This document shows, piece after piece, positions 63,696 to 64,000 of a stretch of DNA of 64,000 bases (within the stretch, counting starts at the first letter, position 1; the number at the start of each line of letters is the position of its first letter). The DNA comes from Cercis canadensis (Eukaryota; Streptophyta; Magnoliopsida; Fabales; Fabaceae). Below the pieces are notes generated by a model. It did no database searches. It worked only from the letters and a program-made list of their open reading frames with translations, and had not been told where the DNA came from. The position numbers and the translations under genes are program-made. The stretch is from assembly GCA_003255065.1 (NCBI GenBank), contig QAOA01003946.1:186001-250000 (forward strand), given 5' to 3'.

Positions 63696-64000
63696 TTTAA
63701 AGTCTCCCGTGGTTTTGGCATTTGAAATGATCATTCATTCTCAGCATTCTGCGTGCCTTCCCCCCGCTTGAATAGGATTTTACGTTGGATTGAATTTTTC
63801 TAACATGTTAAATAAAATAAAAAAGGGAAAAAAACCCCAAATATTTTTCTTAAGGTAATAAAACCATATAGATAAGCGTCTAAATTTAGAAAATAAGAGG
63901 CATCTATATTTTGCGCCTGGTGCAGGATAACGCTTACGGCGTGAGCACACACATGGCCCCAATCCCAAGCGTGATTCCAACGCGTGGAATTATGAATGCT
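63696..64000. other. Right edge, no recognised gene
   Basis: From about 63915 the sequence becomes GC-richer (GCGCCTGGTGCAGG, CTTACGGCGTGAG), unlike the preceding DNA. It may be the start of another repeat or gene cut by the window edge. Confidence 0.35.

Overview
This is a nuclear window from a flowering plant, most likely a eudicot and possibly woody. The genes are intron-rich with GT..AG (and two GC..AG) introns, the intergenic DNA is AT-rich, and small foldback transposons are common. Every recognisable product is a plant family member. I cannot name the species. Five single-base or short N runs all lie inside homopolymers, so this is a draft assembly.

Layout. 1-1591 (+): 3' part of a leucine-rich-repeat receptor kinase of the CEPR1/XIP1 type, cut by the window edge. 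1592-14700: mostly non-coding, with a 120 bp tandem duplication, an LTR-like remnant, two foldback elements and one unrecognised possible first exon near 9.7 kb. 14784-16665 (+): intact three-exon alpha-tubulin gene with a TATA box. 17370-21320 (-): intact 11-exon cytosolic-type xylulose kinase (XK2-like). 22818-31408 (-): intact 15-coding-exon FAM135-like serine esterase (805 aa), with a spliced 5' leader carrying two short upstream ORFs. 31.5-37.2 kb: intergenic. 37254-41219 (+): intact seven-exon amino acid permease (AAP6-like, 480 aa). 42617-46807 (-): seven-coding-exon five-KH-domain RNA-binding protein (696 aa) with a 5' UTR intron. 48994-49452: Mutator-like foldback element with a perfect 10 bp target duplication. 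50276-52016 (+): four-exon RCD1/SRO-type protein (WWE, inactive PARP, RST; 488 aa). 52-64 kb: no convincing gene; one coding-like but frame-broken island near 55 kb and two adjacent related foldback elements near the right end.

For each of the six complete genes I placed splice sites by eye, and the summed coding length was an exact multiple of three with one open frame. The genes do not form an operon-like pathway; they are ordinary housekeeping, transport, signalling and stress genes. From memory of Arabidopsis, CEPR1, XK2 and AAP6 are near neighbours on chromosome 5 (AT5G49660, AT5G49650, AT5G49630). The window therefore looks like an expanded, interrupted version of that block. I found no evidence of a new biological system; the more interesting signals are the foldback transposon family, the two GC-AG introns, the overlapping upstream ORF and the conserved gene neighbourhood.
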